NCBI GenBank assembly: GCA_006969745.1
Contig: CP030886.1
Location: forward strand, 1,523,234 to 1,587,233
Source: Cytophagaceae bacterium
GTDB taxonomy: Bacteria; Bacteroidota; Bacteroidia; Cytophagales; Cyclobacteriaceae
Direction: 5' to 3'
DNA length: 64,000 nt
In this document: positions 8,326 to 17,662 of the stretch, in pieces
Position numbering within the stretch: the stretch's first letter is position 1
Layout of the letters: every line of letters starts with the position of its first letter
Notes under the pieces: generated by a model
Database searches by the model: none
Told to the model about the DNA's origin: nothing
What the model saw: only the letters and a program-made list of their open reading frames with translations
Translations under genes and position numbers: made by a program

Positions 8326-9264
8326 TTGATCATCACATTTATAATAATAGGATTAGCATTGTTCTTGATTTTAGGATACAACTATCTTTCAGGAAAAGCC
8401 CTTATAAGAGATTTCATCCTTCATCTTAGATTGAAAAATACCAGCTTAAAATCTCTTGATGAAAAGTGGGTTAAGGCGGAAAAAAAATCAGATGTTATTG
8501 TTTCCTTCACCACTATCCCAGAGCGAATTGACAATATTGAAGGCACAATCAAAAGCTTGTTGATTCAAAGTGAGTTGCCAAAAAGGATCAACATATATCT
8601 GCCTTATAAATCATTTAGAAATGGCAAAGAGTATGTAATCCCTGAATGGCTTAAAGACCTTAAATCTGTAGATCTGGTGAGAACAGAAACCGATTATGGT
8701 CCGGCAACCAAATTTATTCCTGCGATACTCACGCAAGATCATGAGCAAAAAATATTAGTTACTGACGATGACAATATTTATCCAACCAATTATCTCTCAG
8801 AACTCAGAAAGGCTTCAGAAGAGCATCCGGATAAAGTAGTCGCTGCAAGTGGCTGGAGGGTCCCTGACGATTTAATCGATCGGCCAACTACACTTATGAG
8901 CAACTTACTGAAAAAACCACCTACACCAGTTCCTGGTACTCGCATAACTAAACCTTACCCTATTGATATCCTTCAGGGATATTCGGCATTTCTATTCAAA
9001 CCTAGATTTTTTGATGGTGAAGAGGTGACTAACTACGAAGGAGTGCCCAACAATGTGAGGTTTGTTGACGATGTATGGGTAAGTGTCCATTGCAAAGTCG
9101 AGAAAATAGTAGTTCCAATGAGTCGGTTTTGCTTCACACCTTTCTTTGAGCATGATTTTTTCAAATCATCTAGCCTGGCCAAAATTAACAACTGGGGTAA
9201 AGAAGACTACTCGCAAAGAAATAACTCAATCGCAATAAAATTTTTTGAGGAAAAATGGCAGTAA
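8326..9264 (+). CDS. Membrane-anchored glycosyltransferase
   Basis: 312 residues. One N-terminal membrane helix (residues 2-20) precedes a GT-A-like domain beginning VIVSFTTIPERI, with a DxD-type motif VTDDDNIYP near residue 145 and an ILQGYSAFLFKPRFF block. This pattern occurs in uncharacterised glycosyltransferases of surface polysaccharide loci. No ATG lies in a suitable place, so the start is a TTG at 8326, directly before the membrane helix. The sugar it transfers cannot be inferred. Confidence 0.7.
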   Translation: MIITFIIIGLALFLILGYNYLSGKALIRDFILHLRLKNTSLKSLDEKWVKAEKKSDVIVSFTTIPERIDNIEGTIKSLLIQSELPKRINIYLPYKSFRNGKEYVIPEWLKDLKSVDLVRTETDYGPATKFIPAILTQDHEQKILVTDDDNIYPTNYLSELRKASEEHPDKVVAASGWRVPDDLIDRPTTLMSNLLKKPPTPVPGTRITKPYPIDILQGYSAFLFKPRFFDGEEVTNYEGVPNNVRFVDDVWVSVHCKVEKIVVPMSRFCFTPFFEHDFFKSSSLAKINNWGKEDYSQRNNSIAIKFFEEKWQ

Positions 9265-9376
9265 CCGAACAGAGGGCACGTTTTGAAAATCAGAATGTAA
9301 ATTTGCTTTTTGGCATTTTATTTGAATGATCGAAACCAATTTATCCTCAATTCACTTAAAATAAGGGACGAACGAA

Positions 9377-9997
9377 ATGATAATTCGCAAAACAATGAAA
9401 TCAAACTTGATAGTATTACTGCTAGTCTTCCTATTCGGATGCAGCGGTTCAACTACAGAAAATAAACAAACAGAAACTCCGAAAAAAAAGGCAACACCAC
9501 CTCCTGCAAAAGTTCAACAGCAGGCTGGACCAACGTATGAAAGCTTCTACTATCCAGAGTCAGTGGAATTGGAAAATGTTTCCTATACAGGGAAAATTGA
9601 TCAGGAGACTGCACTCAAAATTGTGGTTAATTCACATGAAAAAGTGAAAGCAGATTTCCTCAATTATATGATGGAAGCGTATAAAACAATAAACCCTTCT
9701 TCGAGTCAGATAGAACCGATGTTTGATGCTGAGCATATCGGTAAATTCATCGTTTGGCAATATGTTAAAAAAGATACTGACTGCTATCCCGCAATTTTTG
9801 ATGCACTTGCTACAGTCTTTAAAAATGCTGATGAAGATGCCTATATGCTTGCGAAGTATGGCATCTATCAAATGATGATTTATGAATCAAAAAGATTAGA
9901 CGTTAACTACAATGGCGATTTCAATCCATGGCTTTCGGGCAAAGTACGTTCCGAATGGTTTGAATTGATCGATGAGATGGAAAGTGGAAGATCTTAA
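9377..9997 (+). CDS. Predicted lipoprotein of unknown function
   Basis: 206 residues, or 200 if translation starts at the second ATG (9395), which gives a cleaner signal peptide. The lipobox is LLVFLFGC, followed by a low-complexity linker rich in T, K and P (residues 25-50), then a helical domain without a recognised family. The lysine- and proline-rich linker suggests a spacer between membrane and domain. It stands alone between two sets of glycan genes, with about 110 and 120 bp on each side, so it may form its own transcript. Confidence 0.7.
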   Translation: MIIRKTMKSNLIVLLLVFLFGCSGSTTENKQTETPKKKATPPPAKVQQQAGPTYESFYYPESVELENVSYTGKIDQETALKIVVNSHEKVKADFLNYMMEAYKTINPSSSQIEPMFDAEHIGKFIVWQYVKKDTDCYPAIFDALATVFKNADEDAYMLAKYGIYQMMIYESKRLDVNYNGDFNPWLSGKVRSEWFELIDEMESGRS

Positions 9998-10095
9998 ATT
10001 GACCAATGTAAATCATTAATAAAGCAGCATTACCCATGATTTATCCTTGAGCTCAAAAGAAAAAATCTAAACAGGGATAAAAACTACCCACATGT

Positions 10096-10103
10096 TAACT
10101 TTG
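10096..10103 (+). promoter_or_regulatory. Candidate -7 box of the CDP-dideoxyhexose operon
   Basis: TAACTTTG matches TAnnTTTG and ends 17 bp before the rfbF ATG at 10121. No good -33 element was found at 17-23 bp upstream. It stands at the head of five tightly packed genes, which supports the call. Confidence 0.4.
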
Positions 10104-10120
10104 CGGCGAATTAATAGTCT

Positions 10121-10891
10121 ATGAAAGTTGTAATTCTAGCAGGAGGACTTGGTACTCGCCTGAGTGAGGAAACTCATCTTAAACCAAAACCTATGGTCGA
10201 AATAGGAGGCAATCCTATTCTTTGGCACATCATGAAAATATATTCAAGCTACGGGTTTAATGAGTTCATCATATGCCTTGGCTATAAGGGATATGTCGTG
10301 AAGGAATATTTCGCGAATTATTTTCTTCACTTATCTGACGTCACCTTTGATCTTTCAAATAACAATGTGGAATATCATAAGACAGAAGCTGAAGCCTGGA
10401 AAGTAAGCTTAATTGATACTGGCCACAAGAGCATGACCGGAGGACGAATAAAACGAGTCAAAGACTATATCAACGATGAGCCCTTTCTATTGACCTACGG
10501 AGATGGTGTTGGAAATGTGAAAATTGACGAGTTGGTAGACTTTCATAAAAGTCACGGAAAATTATTGACTGTCACTGCTGTACAGCCCTCCGGACGTTTT
10601 GGAGCCTTAAATCTGGACGATGCAAATAATGTAGATTCATTCATGGAAAAGCCTAAAGGAGATGGATCATGGATAAACGGCGGCTTCTTTGTATGTCAGC
10701 CGGAAGTGCTGGACTATATAGACAATGACGATAGCATCTGGGAACGTAAGCCCATGGAGTCTATAGCCAATGACAATCAAATGGCAGCTTATAAACACCG
10801 AGAATTCTGGAAGCCAATGGATACTCTTAGAGATAAGCAAGAGCTGGAAAATCTTTGGGAATCAGGAAAAGCGCCCTGGAAAAATTGGTAA
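10121..10891 (+). CDS. rfbF: Glucose-1-phosphate cytidylyltransferase
   Basis: 256 residues, the usual length for RfbF/DdhA. The N-terminal loop ILAGGLGTRLSEETHLKPKP contains the nucleotide-binding G-x-G-TR and the catalytic-region lysines; YGDGVGNV gives the metal site and WINGGFFVCQPEVLDYI the sugar-binding strand. The reaction is CTP + glucose 1-phosphate to CDP-glucose, the entry to CDP-3,6-dideoxyhexoses. It is the first of a compact operon with rfbG 12 bp downstream. The ATG is preceded by a -7 box at 10096. Confidence 0.95.
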   Translation: MKVVILAGGLGTRLSEETHLKPKPMVEIGGNPILWHIMKIYSSYGFNEFIICLGYKGYVVKEYFANYFLHLSDVTFDLSNNNVEYHKTEAEAWKVSLIDTGHKSMTGGRIKRVKDYINDEPFLLTYGDGVGNVKIDELVDFHKSHGKLLTVTAVQPSGRFGALNLDDANNVDSFMEKPKGDGSWINGGFFVCQPEVLDYIDNDDSIWERKPMESIANDNQMAAYKHREFWKPMDTLRDKQELENLWESGKAPWKNW

Positions 10892-10903
10892 AATTAAATC
10901 CTA

Positions 10904-11992
10904 GTGAAAAAAGGCGAGATAGATTTAATTCAAAAGTCCTTTAAAGGCAAAAAAGTCTTGGTGACCGGGCATACCGGTTTCAAAGGTTCCTGGCTGATCA
11001 GCTGGCTCGACATACTTGGCGCAGAGATATTAGGCTACAGCCTAGCACCTGAAAATGATTACGACCTATACAATCAGATAAAAGACTCCATTCAACACGA
11101 CTCTATCATTGCCGATATCAGAGATAAGCAAAAGTTTGAGAAGGCTGTTGTAGACTTTCAGCCTGATTATATTTTTCATCTGGCAGCACAGCCACTGGTT
11201 CGATATTCATACGAGCACCCGGTAGAGACCTATGAGACCAATGTAATAGGTACAGCCAACCTGCTCGCCGGCATGCAGAAGCTTACCAAAAAATGCGCTG
11301 CAGTATTCATAACAACGGATAAAGTTTACCACAACAACGAATGGGATCATCCCTATCGTGAGAATGATACACTCGGCGGATATGACCCATATAGCTCCAG
11401 CAAAGCATGTTGTGAATTGCTGATTGATTCATTTGGGAAATCTTTCTTCAATCAAGAAAATTATAAGGATCATCAAATATCTCTATCCACCGCTCGAGCC
11501 GGAAACGTCATAGGTGGTGGAGATTGGGCCAAAGACAGAATAGTGCCTGATATAGTCCGAGCGCTGAAAAAAAATGAGTCGATCAACGTTAGAAACCCAC
11601 AATCTGTAAGACCATGGCAACATGTGATAGAGCCTCTGGGAGCCTATCTTCTTTTAGGCGCCCGCTCTTACAATGATCATAAAATTGGAGGTGCATGGAA
11701 TTTCGGACCAAATACCAATGATATAGTCACAGTCGGGGAGTTGGTAGACAGTGCAATATCCGTTTGGGGAGAAGGTGAATACACCTCACCCACAGCAAAC
11801 GATGGCCCACATGAGGCCGGACTTCTGATGCTTGACATCAGCAAGTCACTGAGAAAATTAAATTGGCAGCCTGCCTATACTTCTAAAGAAGCAATAGAAA
11901 TCACCATCAAATGGTACAAGGACTTTCTTCAGGGCGGTAATGCGGATGAGCTGATCAAAAATGATATCAATAACTATTTAAATATTAAATAA
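10904..11992 (+). CDS. rfbG: CDP-glucose 4,6-dehydratase
   Basis: 362 residues from a GTG at 10904. The Rossmann motif GHTGFKG is at 22-28, [10 protein letters not shown] holds the threonine of the catalytic triad, and Y163-x3-K167 (YSSSK) completes it. [16 protein letters not shown] and [10 protein letters not shown] are typical of RfbG rather than the dTDP or GDP enzymes. It converts CDP-glucose to CDP-4-keto-6-deoxyglucose. The last base of its stop codon is the first base of the rfbH start, so the two are translationally coupled. Confidence 0.95.
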   Translation: MKKGEIDLIQKSFKGKKVLVTGHTGFKGSWLISWLDILGAEILGYSLAPENDYDLYNQIKDSIQHDSIIADIRDKQKFEKAVVDFQPDYIFHLAAQPLVRYSYEHPVETYETNVIGTANLLAGMQKLTKKCAAVFITTDKVYHNNEWDHPYRENDTLGGYDPYSSSKACCELLIDSFGKSFFNQENYKDHQISLSTARAGNVIGGGDWAKDRIVPDIVRALKKNESINVRNPQSVRPWQHVIEPLGAYLLLGARSYNDHKIGGAWNFGPNTNDIVTVGELVDSAISVWGEGEYTSPTANDGPHEAGLLMLDISKSLRKLNWQPAYTSKEAIEITIKWYKDFLQGGNADELIKNDINNYLNIK

Positions 11993-13302
11993 TGGAATTC
12001 AAGAATTTGGTTGATGAAAACCTTATAAATTCTTTGAAAGCGATTGCTTCTGAAAAAGTGACTCAGACAATTGTCCCAGGAGAAAACTATATACCTGTAA
12101 CTGGAAAAGTATTGGATGAAAATGACCTATTACTAGGCGTCGATTCTGTTCTGGACGGATGGCTCACTGCCGGAAGGTTTGGTAAGAAGTTCGAATTCAA
12201 ATTCGCCAAATATTTTGGCAGTAAATCTTCACTATTAGTCAATAGTGGTTCTTCTGCCAACCTGGTGGCTTTCTATACGCTCACCTCGCCTAAACTGGGA
12301 GATCGAGCCATTAAGCCCGGAGATGAAGTAATAACAGTCGCTGCTGGTTTTCCTACTACGGTCAACCCAATGATCCAGTTTGGTGCAATTCCTGTATTCA
12401 TCGATATTGACATTCCTACCTATAATGCCAAAGTAGAATTGCTCGAACAAGCCATATCTCCAAAGACAAAAGCCATCATGATGGCCCACACTTTAGGGAA
12501 TCCATTTGACTTGAAAGCAGTGATGGAAATTGCTGAGAAGCACAACTTATGGGTTATTGAAGATGATTGTGACTCTTTAGGTGCAACTTTCAATGGTCAA
12601 AAGACAGGCTCATTTGGTGATCTAGCTACCGTAAGTTTTTATCCAGCTCACCATATTACCATGGGAGAAGGAGGCTCAGTGCTCGTGAATAACATAAAAC
12701 TGAAGATGCTGGCCACCAGTTTTAGAGACTGGGGCAGGGATTGCTATTGTGACCCCGGGAAAGATAACACATGTAATAAGCGCTTCGAATGGCAGCTAGG
12801 CGATCTTCCTCTTGGATATGACCATAAGTACACTTACAGTCACATTGGCTTTAATTTGAAAGTAACAGATATGCAGGCCGCCATCGGGCTCAGTCAGCTT
12901 GAGAAAGCCGATCACTTTGTGGAGCGCCGAAGAGAAAATTATAAGACGCTCTATAGCAAACTGAAAAAGTTTGAAGAATACTTCATCCTGCATGAAGCAA
13001 CACCGGGATCAAATCCAAGCTGGTTTGGATTTCTATTGACCATCAGGGATGGTGTAAACATTGATAGAAACCAACTTGTGCGATACCTGGAAGACAATAA
13101 GATCGGTACAAGGCTGTTGTTTGCCGGTAACCTTATGCGTCAGCCTGCCTACACCAATATTCAAAAGAGAACTGTAGGTACTTTTGAAAATACTGACAAG
13201 GTGATGAATGACTCTTTCTGGCTTGGCGTATGGCCCGGACTACAGGAAGATCACTTTGAGTACATCGTGACAACCATTGGTAAGTTTCTTCAGTCCAAAT
13301 AA
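11992..13302 (+). CDS. rfbH: CDP-4-keto-6-deoxyglucose 3-dehydrase (E1), PMP and Fe-S enzyme
   Basis: 436 residues of the DegT/AryC1 aminotransferase fold. The PLP-binding lysine is replaced by histidine in [14 protein letters not shown] (H220), the defining change of the E1 dehydrase, which uses free PMP. Cysteines C251, C253 and C261 in [13 protein letters not shown] belong to the [2Fe-2S] site. Together with a flavin iron-sulphur reductase (E3, DdhD/AscD) it removes the 3-hydroxyl to give CDP-4-keto-3,6-dideoxyglucose. No E3 gene is in this window, so it must lie elsewhere or be replaced by a general reductase. Its stop overlaps the next ATG by one base. Confidence 0.95.
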   Translation: MEFKNLVDENLINSLKAIASEKVTQTIVPGENYIPVTGKVLDENDLLLGVDSVLDGWLTAGRFGKKFEFKFAKYFGSKSSLLVNSGSSANLVAFYTLTSPKLGDRAIKPGDEVITVAAGFPTTVNPMIQFGAIPVFIDIDIPTYNAKVELLEQAISPKTKAIMMAHTLGNPFDLKAVMEIAEKHNLWVIEDDCDSLGATFNGQKTGSFGDLATVSFYPAHHITMGEGGSVLVNNIKLKMLATSFRDWGRDCYCDPGKDNTCNKRFEWQLGDLPLGYDHKYTYSHIGFNLKVTDMQAAIGLSQLEKADHFVERRRENYKTLYSKLKKFEEYFILHEATPGSNPSWFGFLLTIRDGVNIDRNQLVRYLEDNKIGTRLLFAGNLMRQPAYTNIQKRTVGTFENTDKVMNDSFWLGVWPGLQEDHFEYIVTTIGKFLQSK

Positions 13303-13838
13303 TGGAATTTAATAATACAGACATACCAGACTGTTATTTAATTACTCCATTTAGCCATTCGGACGATCGTGGTGATTTTGTGAAATTCTACAACGCCGAT
13401 GCTTATGCCAAAAATGATTTGAATTTTGAGATAAGAGAAATCTATTATTCAACTTCAAAAAAGAACGTATTTAGAGGATTTCACTTTCAAGTTCCGCCAT
13501 CCGATCATACAAAGATTGTCAATTGCTTTACCGGCTCAATCGTTGATTTCGTATTGGACCTAAGAGTAAAGTCTCTAGCATATGGGAAATGTATTTCCTT
13601 GAATCTGAGCGCAGAAAATAAACATGCCGTGTATATCCCAAAAGGATGTGCTCACGGCTTTCTTTCACTGGAAGATAATACCATCGTTTCTTACCTTCAG
13701 GAAACCGTCTACGATCCAAAGGCAGACAGTGGAATCTTATGGTCTTCGGTAGATATACCTTATGAGATAAATGAACCAATTATTTCAGATAGGGATCAGG
13801 AATTTCCGAGTTTACAACAATTCAAAAGTCCATTCTAG
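13302..13838 (+). CDS. RmlC-like cupin epimerase (probable C5 epimerase)
   Basis: 178 residues, the RmlC length. The catalytic histidine is in FRGFHFQ (H61), and IPKGCAHGFLSLED plus VYDPKADSGILW match the second half of the RmlC active site. RmlC enzymes epimerise dTDP-4-keto-6-deoxyglucose at C3 and C5. Directly after rfbFGH a better substrate is CDP-4-keto-3,6-dideoxyglucose, as in the AscE step of CDP-ascarylose synthesis, where C3 is already deoxygenated. It shares one base with rfbH at its start and one with the next gene at its end. Confidence 0.85.
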   Translation: MEFNNTDIPDCYLITPFSHSDDRGDFVKFYNADAYAKNDLNFEIREIYYSTSKKNVFRGFHFQVPPSDHTKIVNCFTGSIVDFVLDLRVKSLAYGKCISLNLSAENKHAVYIPKGCAHGFLSLEDNTIVSYLQETVYDPKADSGILWSSVDIPYEINEPIISDRDQEFPSLQQFKSPF

Positions 13839-14713
13839 TGCGAATACTAATAACAGGAGCAACCGGATTTATAGGATCCAATCTGTTAAAGGCTTGGTCT
13901 AAGACACATGAATTAGGAATCATCGTTCGACCAAGTAGCAATATTTCTGATGAGATCGCCAGCCATTCATCAGAACAATTCGTGTATGACGGTGGCTTTG
14001 ATAGCATCAATAATGCATTTAAGTCATTTGAACCAGAGGTAGTCATTCATTTAGCCTCCTACTATGTGTATGAGCACAATCAAGAAGAGATAGACACGCT
14101 CATTGAAAGTAATATTAAAGTTGGAACATATTTGCTCGAAGGAATGAAGGCGAATGGTGTTAAGTATCTGATCAACACTGGCACTTCGTTTGAGCATTTT
14201 GGAGCTGATGAAAATGCGGCTGTAAACCTGTACGCAGCTACAAAACAAGCCTTTGGAGATTTATGCAAATACTATTGCGACGCAGGATTCATTCGTGCAG
14301 TCACCTTAAAGCTATTTGACTCATACGGTGATGGTGATGAACGGAAAAAACTATTGAACCTTCTAAAGACCAACCTTCAGACTCAGGAAGAATTAAGATT
14401 ATCTGCAGGAGAGCAGATAATTGACATTGTCCATGTATCAGATTTGATCTCAGCCTATCAAGTAGTTTTAGAGAATATTTCTTCTTACAAAGAAAACTAT
14501 CAGGAATTTGGCTTGAGCGGTCAGCAGCGATGTACGTTAAAAGAACTCGTGGAGCTTATTGAAAAGATTGCTGAAAAGAAAACGAACATCAAATGGGGCG
14601 CTCGCCCTTATCGGGACAGAGAAGTAATGAATCCGTGGGAAAGCTATGAGCAATTGCCAGGATGGAAACCGAAAATTTCGCTCAATGAAGGCATCAAAAG
14701 ATTCTTACCCTAA
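13838..14713 (+). CDS. SDR reductase, probable CDP-3,6-dideoxyhexose-forming enzyme
   Basis: 291 residues from a GTG at 13838 that overlaps the preceding stop. The glycine motif is GATGFIG (7-13), the catalytic region INTGTSFEHFG, and the pair Y132-x3-K136 (YAATK). Length and motifs fit RfbJ-type CDP-abequose synthase and the AscF reductase. It should reduce the 4-keto group and so fix the stereochemistry of the final sugar. With an epimerase before it, CDP-ascarylose is the simplest prediction; abequose or paratose would not need the epimerase. It could instead belong to the broader epimerase family. Confidence 0.82.
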   Translation: MRILITGATGFIGSNLLKAWSKTHELGIIVRPSSNISDEIASHSSEQFVYDGGFDSINNAFKSFEPEVVIHLASYYVYEHNQEEIDTLIESNIKVGTYLLEGMKANGVKYLINTGTSFEHFGADENAAVNLYAATKQAFGDLCKYYCDAGFIRAVTLKLFDSYGDGDERKKLLNLLKTNLQTQEELRLSAGEQIIDIVHVSDLISAYQVVLENISSYKENYQEFGLSGQQRCTLKELVELIEKIAEKKTNIKWGARPYRDREVMNPWESYEQLPGWKPKISLNEGIKRFLP

Positions 14714-14722
14714 AATTAACCA

Positions 14723-15496
14723 ATGGAACAAGAGAAAGAATTCAAACTACTGGTAGCCGTCACCAACCATAAGCTCATCGCTGAAGCAATCGCGCTAAAA
14801 ATGACCTTTGAGCCACATGTGGATACAATTTTAATTGATAACGATTCTACATTTGAGACTGAAGAAGAAAAAAAAGCTTTCAACTATACACTGCACGGCG
14901 CATACTACAGCGGGCAAATCAATCAAGCCTATGAGCACATGCAAAATGACTATACTCATCTGCTCATCATAAACTCAGATATTACATTCAATAGCGCCAA
15001 AGTTCTTATTGACAGGATTAAAGAAGTATATGCTGAGAACCCTAAGGTAGGTGTTTACGCACCGTCTGCACACTACTCTCCTCACAATCATATGGCTAAC
15101 CTCGGCACTGACGGACTCAGAAAAGTCACCTTTACAGACGGCTTCTGTTATGTAATCCCAAAAGATTTTCTTGACATCATGTGTCCGATTGACTTAGGTG
15201 TTAATAAAATTGGTCATGGAGTTGAAATATTTTTAGGTTTCCTGGGAATAAAGTATGATCGCTGGACGGTGGTGGACGATTTCCTTTTGGTGAATCACCC
15301 AAGCGGTAGCGGCTACAGTAGCAAGCAAGCCCGTATGGAAAGAGATCGATGGTATGATACGAAGAGCCGTGCGGCGCAAGTTTTTCACTATTGGGTATCA
15401 AAAGATATACTCAAAAACCGTTTTGGATACAACTTTGTGAAGTTCCTTATGAAAATCTATCTGCCGGAAAAGGATCAAAAGAGTCCGTCAACATAA
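14723..15496 (+). CDS. GT2-like glycosyltransferase
   Basis: 257 residues, cytosolic. The N-terminus LLVAVTNHKLIAEAIAL and the motif LLIINSDITFN near 73-84 resemble GT2 transferases, where NSDI takes the place of DxD. VGVYAPSAHYS and FTDGFCYVIPKDF follow the pattern of rhamnosyl- and dideoxyhexosyltransferases. It is last in the CDP-dideoxyhexose operon (9 bp after the reductase), so it may transfer that sugar. The next gene lies 70 bp on and has its own candidate promoter. Confidence 0.75.
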   Translation: MEQEKEFKLLVAVTNHKLIAEAIALKMTFEPHVDTILIDNDSTFETEEEKKAFNYTLHGAYYSGQINQAYEHMQNDYTHLLIINSDITFNSAKVLIDRIKEVYAENPKVGVYAPSAHYSPHNHMANLGTDGLRKVTFTDGFCYVIPKDFLDIMCPIDLGVNKIGHGVEIFLGFLGIKYDRWTVVDDFLLVNHPSGSGYSSKQARMERDRWYDTKSRAAQVFHYWVSKDILKNRFGYNFVKFLMKIYLPEKDQKSPST

Positions 15497-15527
15497 CTTA
15501 CTGTAACATATATGGTAAGTATGTAGT

Positions 15528-15535
15528 TAGCTTTG
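15528..15535 (+). promoter_or_regulatory. Candidate -7 box before the AcpS-like gene
   Basis: TAGCTTTG matches TAnnTTTG, 31 bp before the ATG at 15567. No obvious -33 TTTG. It suggests transcription separate from the glycan operon. Confidence 0.35.
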
Positions 15536-15566
15536 CCTAAACATCTACTCGAAAGACATAAGAATA

Positions 15567-16082
15567 ATGCTCGGAATAGACATAGTAGACCTCAAAGATC
15601 CCTCCTTTAAAGAAAGGAATGATCGCACAGTTGACCTTATAAAAAACGATGAGGATGTTAACATTGAGCATCCCAATCTCTTTTGGATTCTATGGTCCGC
15701 AAAGGAAGCTATATTCAAGTGTAAGCGGGAACCAATAAATTTTTCCCCTACCAAAATACCTGTACAACTCGAAAGTGACAATGGAACCATTATTTTCCGA
15801 TCAGGAGGCATTAGTGGACGTGTGAAGATAGAAGAGGAGTACATCCTTTCCATTTGTGGAGACCTAAATGAGATAGAATCTTATGTGTTTGAGAAGAAAG
15901 ACGATAACTGGAGTGAAGGCATTCGATTCATGATTATCGAACATTTCCGAGACCTGGGACATGATTACCACATTGGATCAGATGATCTGAACCTCCCGAT
16001 TATTGAACCTTCAAAACAAGAGATATCTATTTCACACCATGGCCGTTATGGTGCTGTAGCATTCCCGAAAAGTTTGCTTTAA
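15567..16082 (+). CDS. Divergent AcpS-like 4'-phosphopantetheinyl transferase
   Basis: 171 residues. Motifs of AcpS/Sfp enzymes occur in the right order: LGIDIVDL at the N-terminus (D5 is the magnesium site), WSAKEAIFK at 43-51 with K46 and E47, and ISISHHGRYGAVAF at the C-terminus. The family moves 4'-phosphopantetheine from CoA to a serine of acyl or peptidyl carrier proteins. The rest is poorly conserved and longer than classic AcpS (about 120-130), and the order of the last motif differs from many AcpS proteins. Its carrier protein is unknown; no synthase is nearby. The neighbouring mltG suggests only a shared transcript. Confidence 0.7.
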   Translation: MLGIDIVDLKDPSFKERNDRTVDLIKNDEDVNIEHPNLFWILWSAKEAIFKCKREPINFSPTKIPVQLESDNGTIIFRSGGISGRVKIEEEYILSICGDLNEIESYVFEKKDDNWSEGIRFMIIEHFRDLGHDYHIGSDDLNLPIIEPSKQEISISHHGRYGAVAFPKSLL

Positions 16083-16109
16083 TCAATTCACCCATATCTA
16101 TTAGCACGC

Positions 16110-17144
16110 ATGCGTAAAAAATATTTCATCGCTATTTTTCTCGTGGTATTCACCATGATGTTGTCCTCATTTGCCTTTTACACCTATCAGATCTTATACA
16201 CACCCAATGTACTGATAGAAGAAGAAGATCGATATTTTGCCATACCTAAAGGCACCACTTTCAAGCAGCTGCAAAATATGCTTGCAGAGCAGCGGATAGT
16301 AAATGACCTGGTTTCGTTCAGCTTTCTGGCCAAAATAAAAGACCTGGATACTAACGTGAAAAACGGAATGTATCTCATCAAAGGAGATATGACCAATATT
16401 GAGCTCATCAATTTGCTTAGATCGGGAGCACAAACACCCGTAAAGCTTACCTTCTCAAATGCTCGACTGCTGAATCAACTGCCAAAGATTCTAACCTACA
16501 ACTTAGAAATTGACTCAGCCGATCTTGCTCCTCTGCTTTTGCATGATACAACTGCGACCTACTACGGTTTCAAGAAAGAAACTTTTATCAGCATGTTTAT
16601 TCCAAATACTTATGAGGTGTATTGGACGCTTACACCAAGAGGGTTGCTCGATCGAATGAAGCAAGAATATGATCGCTTTTGGACCGAAGAAAGAAAAAAG
16701 AAAGCTGAACAATTGGGTATGTCACAAGCTGAAGTCTCCACTTTAGCATCTATCGTGCAGGGAGAAACCAACAAAATGGATGAAGCGCCAGCCATTGCAG
16801 GTGTATACATCAATCGACTGAAAAGAAGAATTCCATTGCAGGCAGACCCTACACTGGTTTTCGCCATCGGCGATTTCAGTATTCGACGTATTCTGAACAA
16901 AGACAAAGTGTTTGAATCTCCTTACAATACCTATAAATATTATGGACTGCCTCCGGGGCCCATCAATATGCCCGGCATACCGGCGTTAAATGCGGTGTTG
17001 AACTATGAAGACCATAATTACCTATATTTCTGTGCGAAAGCTGACTTCTCCGGATATCATGCATTTGCCCGTACCTTGAGAGAGCATAACATAAACGCCA
17101 GAAAGTTTCAGCGAGCGTTGAACCAGGAACGAATCTATAGATAA
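16110..17144 (+). CDS. mltG: Endolytic murein transglycosylase MltG
   Basis: 344 residues: one N-terminal membrane helix (about 7-27), a LysM-like region, then the YceG/MltG domain. The catalytic glutamate is E219 in ASIVQGETNK, and the conserved tail YNTYKYYGLPPGPINMPG and FSGYHAFARTLREHN is intact. MltG cuts nascent peptidoglycan strands at the inner membrane and sets strand length. ATG start 27 bp after the transferase gene. Its stop TAA shares a base with the next ATG, so the thioesterase is coupled to it. Confidence 0.95.
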   Translation: MRKKYFIAIFLVVFTMMLSSFAFYTYQILYTPNVLIEEEDRYFAIPKGTTFKQLQNMLAEQRIVNDLVSFSFLAKIKDLDTNVKNGMYLIKGDMTNIELINLLRSGAQTPVKLTFSNARLLNQLPKILTYNLEIDSADLAPLLLHDTTATYYGFKKETFISMFIPNTYEVYWTLTPRGLLDRMKQEYDRFWTEERKKKAEQLGMSQAEVSTLASIVQGETNKMDEAPAIAGVYINRLKRRIPLQADPTLVFAIGDFSIRRILNKDKVFESPYNTYKYYGLPPGPINMPGIPALNAVLNYEDHNYLYFCAKADFSGYHAFARTLREHNINARKFQRALNQERIYR

Positions 17145-17551
17145 TGTATACACACGAAACCGAAATACGCGTACGATATGCTGATACAGACAAAATGGGC
17201 TTTGCATATTATGGCAATTACCCAAAGTATTATGAAATCGCTCGTGTGGAGGGTTTTCGAGCGCTGGGGTTTCCGTATAAAGAAATGGAAGAAGGCGGCG
17301 TAGGCATGCCCGTGCTGTCCATGAGTGTAAAATATCACGGCCCTGCCAGGTATGATGATTTGCTCACGGTGAAGCTGATCATCCCGGAAATGCCTCGAGC
17401 ACGCATGTTGTTTCAATATGAAATCAGGAATGAAGAAGGCCTGCTTATAAATACGGGTGAGACCATTTTGGCATTCATGAACATGGAGACCGGAAGGCCG
17501 GTAAAAATGCCAGAACGAATGAAAGAATCAATTGCTCCATTTTTTGAGTGA
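17144..17551 (+). CDS. Acyl-CoA thioesterase, YbgC/FadM family (4HBT hot-dog)
   Basis: 135 residues, single hot-dog domain. The active-site signature VRYADTDKMGFAYYGNY near residues 10-26 carries the catalytic aspartate, followed by the YYEIARVEGFR helix. Family members hydrolyse acyl-CoA or acyl-ACP, and in proteobacteria YbgC works with the Tol-Pal system. It is the last gene of the run and overlaps mltG by one base. The tRNA promoter begins a few bases after its stop. Confidence 0.9.
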   Translation: MYTHETEIRVRYADTDKMGFAYYGNYPKYYEIARVEGFRALGFPYKEMEEGGVGMPVLSMSVKYHGPARYDDLLTVKLIIPEMPRARMLFQYEIRNEEGLLINTGETILAFMNMETGRPVKMPERMKESIAPFFE

Positions 17552-17557
17552 ATTGAG

Positions 17558-17588
17558 TTTGTCTGTTTGACGAAAACTGCTACTTTTG
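17558..17588 (+). promoter_or_regulatory. Bacteroidota-type promoter of the tRNA-Ser transcript
   Basis: TTTG at 17558-17561, a 19 bp spacer, and TACTTTTG at 17581-17588 fit the TTTG-N17-23-TAnnTTTG consensus. This is the best promoter match in the window. Transcription should start near 17595, at the edge of the leader hairpin. Confidence 0.65.
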
Positions 17589-17594
17589 CGATCC

Positions 17595-17633
17595 GATTTT
17601 CCCGCCTTCGCTAAAGCTTCGGCGGATAAAATC
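17595..17633 (+). repeat. REP-like hairpin in the tRNA leader
   Basis: The inverted repeat combines GATTTT (17595-17600) with AAAATC (17628-17633) and CCGCC (17602-17606) with GGCGG (17621-17625), around a loop containing TTCGCTAAAGCTTC. Similar CCGCC...TTCGGCGG units are scattered in many Bacteroidota genomes. It can fold at the 5' end of the transcript. Confidence 0.6.
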
Positions 17634-17662
17634 AAAAATATTGCAGACATTGTCTGCTGAAA

